Positions 62,601 through 64,000 of a DNA stretch of 64,000 bases are shown piece after piece; within the stretch, counting starts at the first letter, position 1; every line of letters begins with the position of its first letter. Source of the DNA: Sarcocystis neurona (taxonomy: Eukaryota; Apicomplexa; Conoidasida; Eucoccidiorida; Sarcocystidae); the NCBI GenBank assembly GCA_000727475.1, contig KL647316.1:1467750-1531749 (forward strand), read 5' to 3'. Below the pieces are notes generated by a model, which was not told the origin of the DNA, made no database searches, and saw only the letters and a program-made list of their open reading frames with translations. The position numbers were made by a program, and so were the translations under genes.

Positions 62601-64000
62601 CAGCAGGTCGTCACAAAACTGAGAGTTCATGCGCATCCCAGCTGCTGTTGGCCACATGACGAACAGGAACACGACGAGGCTGGAAAAGTGGCGAAGGAGA
62701 CTCGCCCCGTGGCACTGGTTCGGAAATTCAACGGCGGCATTGCTAGATTAGTGCTCATTTGGTTTGGGTCGTGGTGCGAACACAAATTAGGACCACAACA
62801 GTCTTGCAGCTGGGCTCCGCTAGCTTCTGTGGCTTCCGACTCACAAACATCAAATCGCCACAGTTCTTCCAACCTCGCTGTCAATGCGCAAGGATGCGAT
62901 GCCTTGTAGAATCATACCCAATTCCGCAGCAGGAGATATGTGGACACACTTGAATGCACAAGGGGCAAGTGAAAACCTGTAGGGTTTTGCAGGGCTGGAC
63001 AGCAGACCCGTGGGACCAGCTCGACTTCGCCTTGCACTGCAGATTAATTGACTGCGATGCAGTCGTGCCACCACGTTGTTGCGTTACACTATCACCAGAG
63101 ACGCAGACAGAAGTACAGGAGCCGGCACAAATTGGGTAGTTGGAAAAAAGCATGCAAGCTCTACAAGGTACGTCTACAAATTCTCCACCACCACCGTAGT
63201 ATCCCTCTGCGTTACACTCTGTACCAGCACTATACGCAGCCGCTTGTGGGTACCACTGTTTCGATCTACCCTGTGCCTCTTGCAATGTCGCGATGAGCGT
63301 TGATACTCGAGTACACTGAGAAAGACGCGCATAAGCCTTGAGGCGCCTCTATCACGATGCACGATGTCTAGGAGCCGCTTTAAGACCATCGCGCACGTTG
63401 TTCCCGGGCAAAAAGGTGATCTCGTATTCCGGAGTAAGACAATAGCTTCTGTTCGACCAAGGGCCCTTTTGTGAGGAGTTTTGCTGTGCACGACCTAGTG
63501 CATCCTAGCTACCCGGCGAAGACTCACGCGGTGATCCCGGCAGTAGCAATTTGTGCACAGGAGCAACCGTTACTCTGCCAGCTTTAAAAAGTGGTGTTTG
63601 GAACCAATGCGCAACGGAGATGACACCGTGATAACTGAATTTGTCACCGAGTGTAGGCCTACGTAGTCCTCTCTGCTACTCAGCTGCCTGCTGGTGACGG
63701 AGGGTTCTGGACTGGTCGCACGAAATAGGAGGATAGCGCTCGTAGTGCTCGCCTTTGTGGAGGTGCAACTAGGAGCGGCAAAAGAAACCAGAGTTGTGTT
63801 GAAATTAAAACTCTTCGCAGGGCAGCCAGTTGTATCCTGTTGTCACGGTAAGGACCCGAGAGAATCGCTACTTGGTAAGCGAATTGCATAGAACGTGACA
63901 CCTCTAGTCAGAACCGCGACAGCGATGTCACTCACTTTGTGCCCACGGAAGATATAAACAGGTGGAAGTGCTCAATCAGCTGGCTTGCTTAAACACAGAA

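Larger units (their letters stand above)
40453..64000. other. 23.5 kb without a supported gene
   Basis: Frames of 60-171 codons occur on both strands at about the number expected by chance at this GC. The longest plus frame (43083-43598) has Cys-rich GVFSCGECESDESCPRKRVC; others that read well include 44791-45210, 55703-56059, 57936-58124 and 59327-59548 on plus, and 44147-44584 on minus. None has a recognisable domain or a convincing splice chain. CAG runs are absent and only one short TA tract (about 41188) was noticed, unlike the rest of the window. Short tandem repeats are listed separately. Confidence 0.5.

Noticed and set aside
40453..64000. Decayed retrotransposon to explain the gene-empty stretch
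   Set aside because: No reverse transcriptase YxDD box, integrase motif or long terminal repeats were seen; the direct repeats are all under 100 nt.
1..64000. tRNA, rRNA, CRISPR arrays, bacterial operons or ribosome binding sites
   Set aside because: None could be recognised on either strand; a covariance-model scan would be needed to exclude single tRNAs.

Overview
This is a eukaryotic nuclear window that looks coccidian, most likely Eimeria or a close relative. The grounds are that GC is near 50%, that (CAG)n/(CTG)n tracts appear inside open frames as runs of Ala, Gln, Ser or Leu, that (TA)n, (CA)n and (GTAT)n microsatellites fill introns and spacers, and that genes are broken into short exons. 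No operon, Shine-Dalgarno pattern, CRISPR array, rRNA, tRNA or bacterial insertion sequence was seen. The species call is an inference. Bases 1-228 are unknown.

Left part (229-23,400): intron-bearing candidate genes on both strands between microsatellite-rich spacers. The best supported is a minus-strand gene at 19.6-21.5 kb that opens with a DIX-like domain and carries an Ala-rich insertion. Next come a minus-strand gene with Gln/Ala runs at 17.3-18.1 kb and plus-strand models at 1.7-2.6, 3.6-5.0, 5.2-5.5, 7.1-8.4, 10.1-10.5, 11.8-14.0, 18.4-18.9 and 21.7-22.5 kb. Several implied introns are very short (23-60 nt) and one would be of the GC-AG type.

Middle (23,400-40,500): mostly unassigned sequence to 28.8 kb, then CAG-rich coding candidates at 28.8-29.7 kb, a gap to 34.9 kb, and a CAG/CTG-dense block at 35.2-39.5 kb where both strands are open and strand assignment is hard. 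A two-exon minus-strand gene at 39.7-40.5 kb is one of the clearest models.

Right part (40,500-64,000): CAG runs and microsatellites almost vanish. Open frames of 60-170 codons occur on both strands at about the number expected by chance, so no gene is called, but several short tandem duplications with 36-nt and about 95-nt periods are present.

All gene models were built by eye: open frame, splice sites with matching phase, and amino-acid composition. No homology search was possible. With short exons and loose splice consensus, frame-consistent chains can arise by chance, so confidence is modest and alternative frames are stated. Apart from the DIX-like domain, no protein family was recognised.
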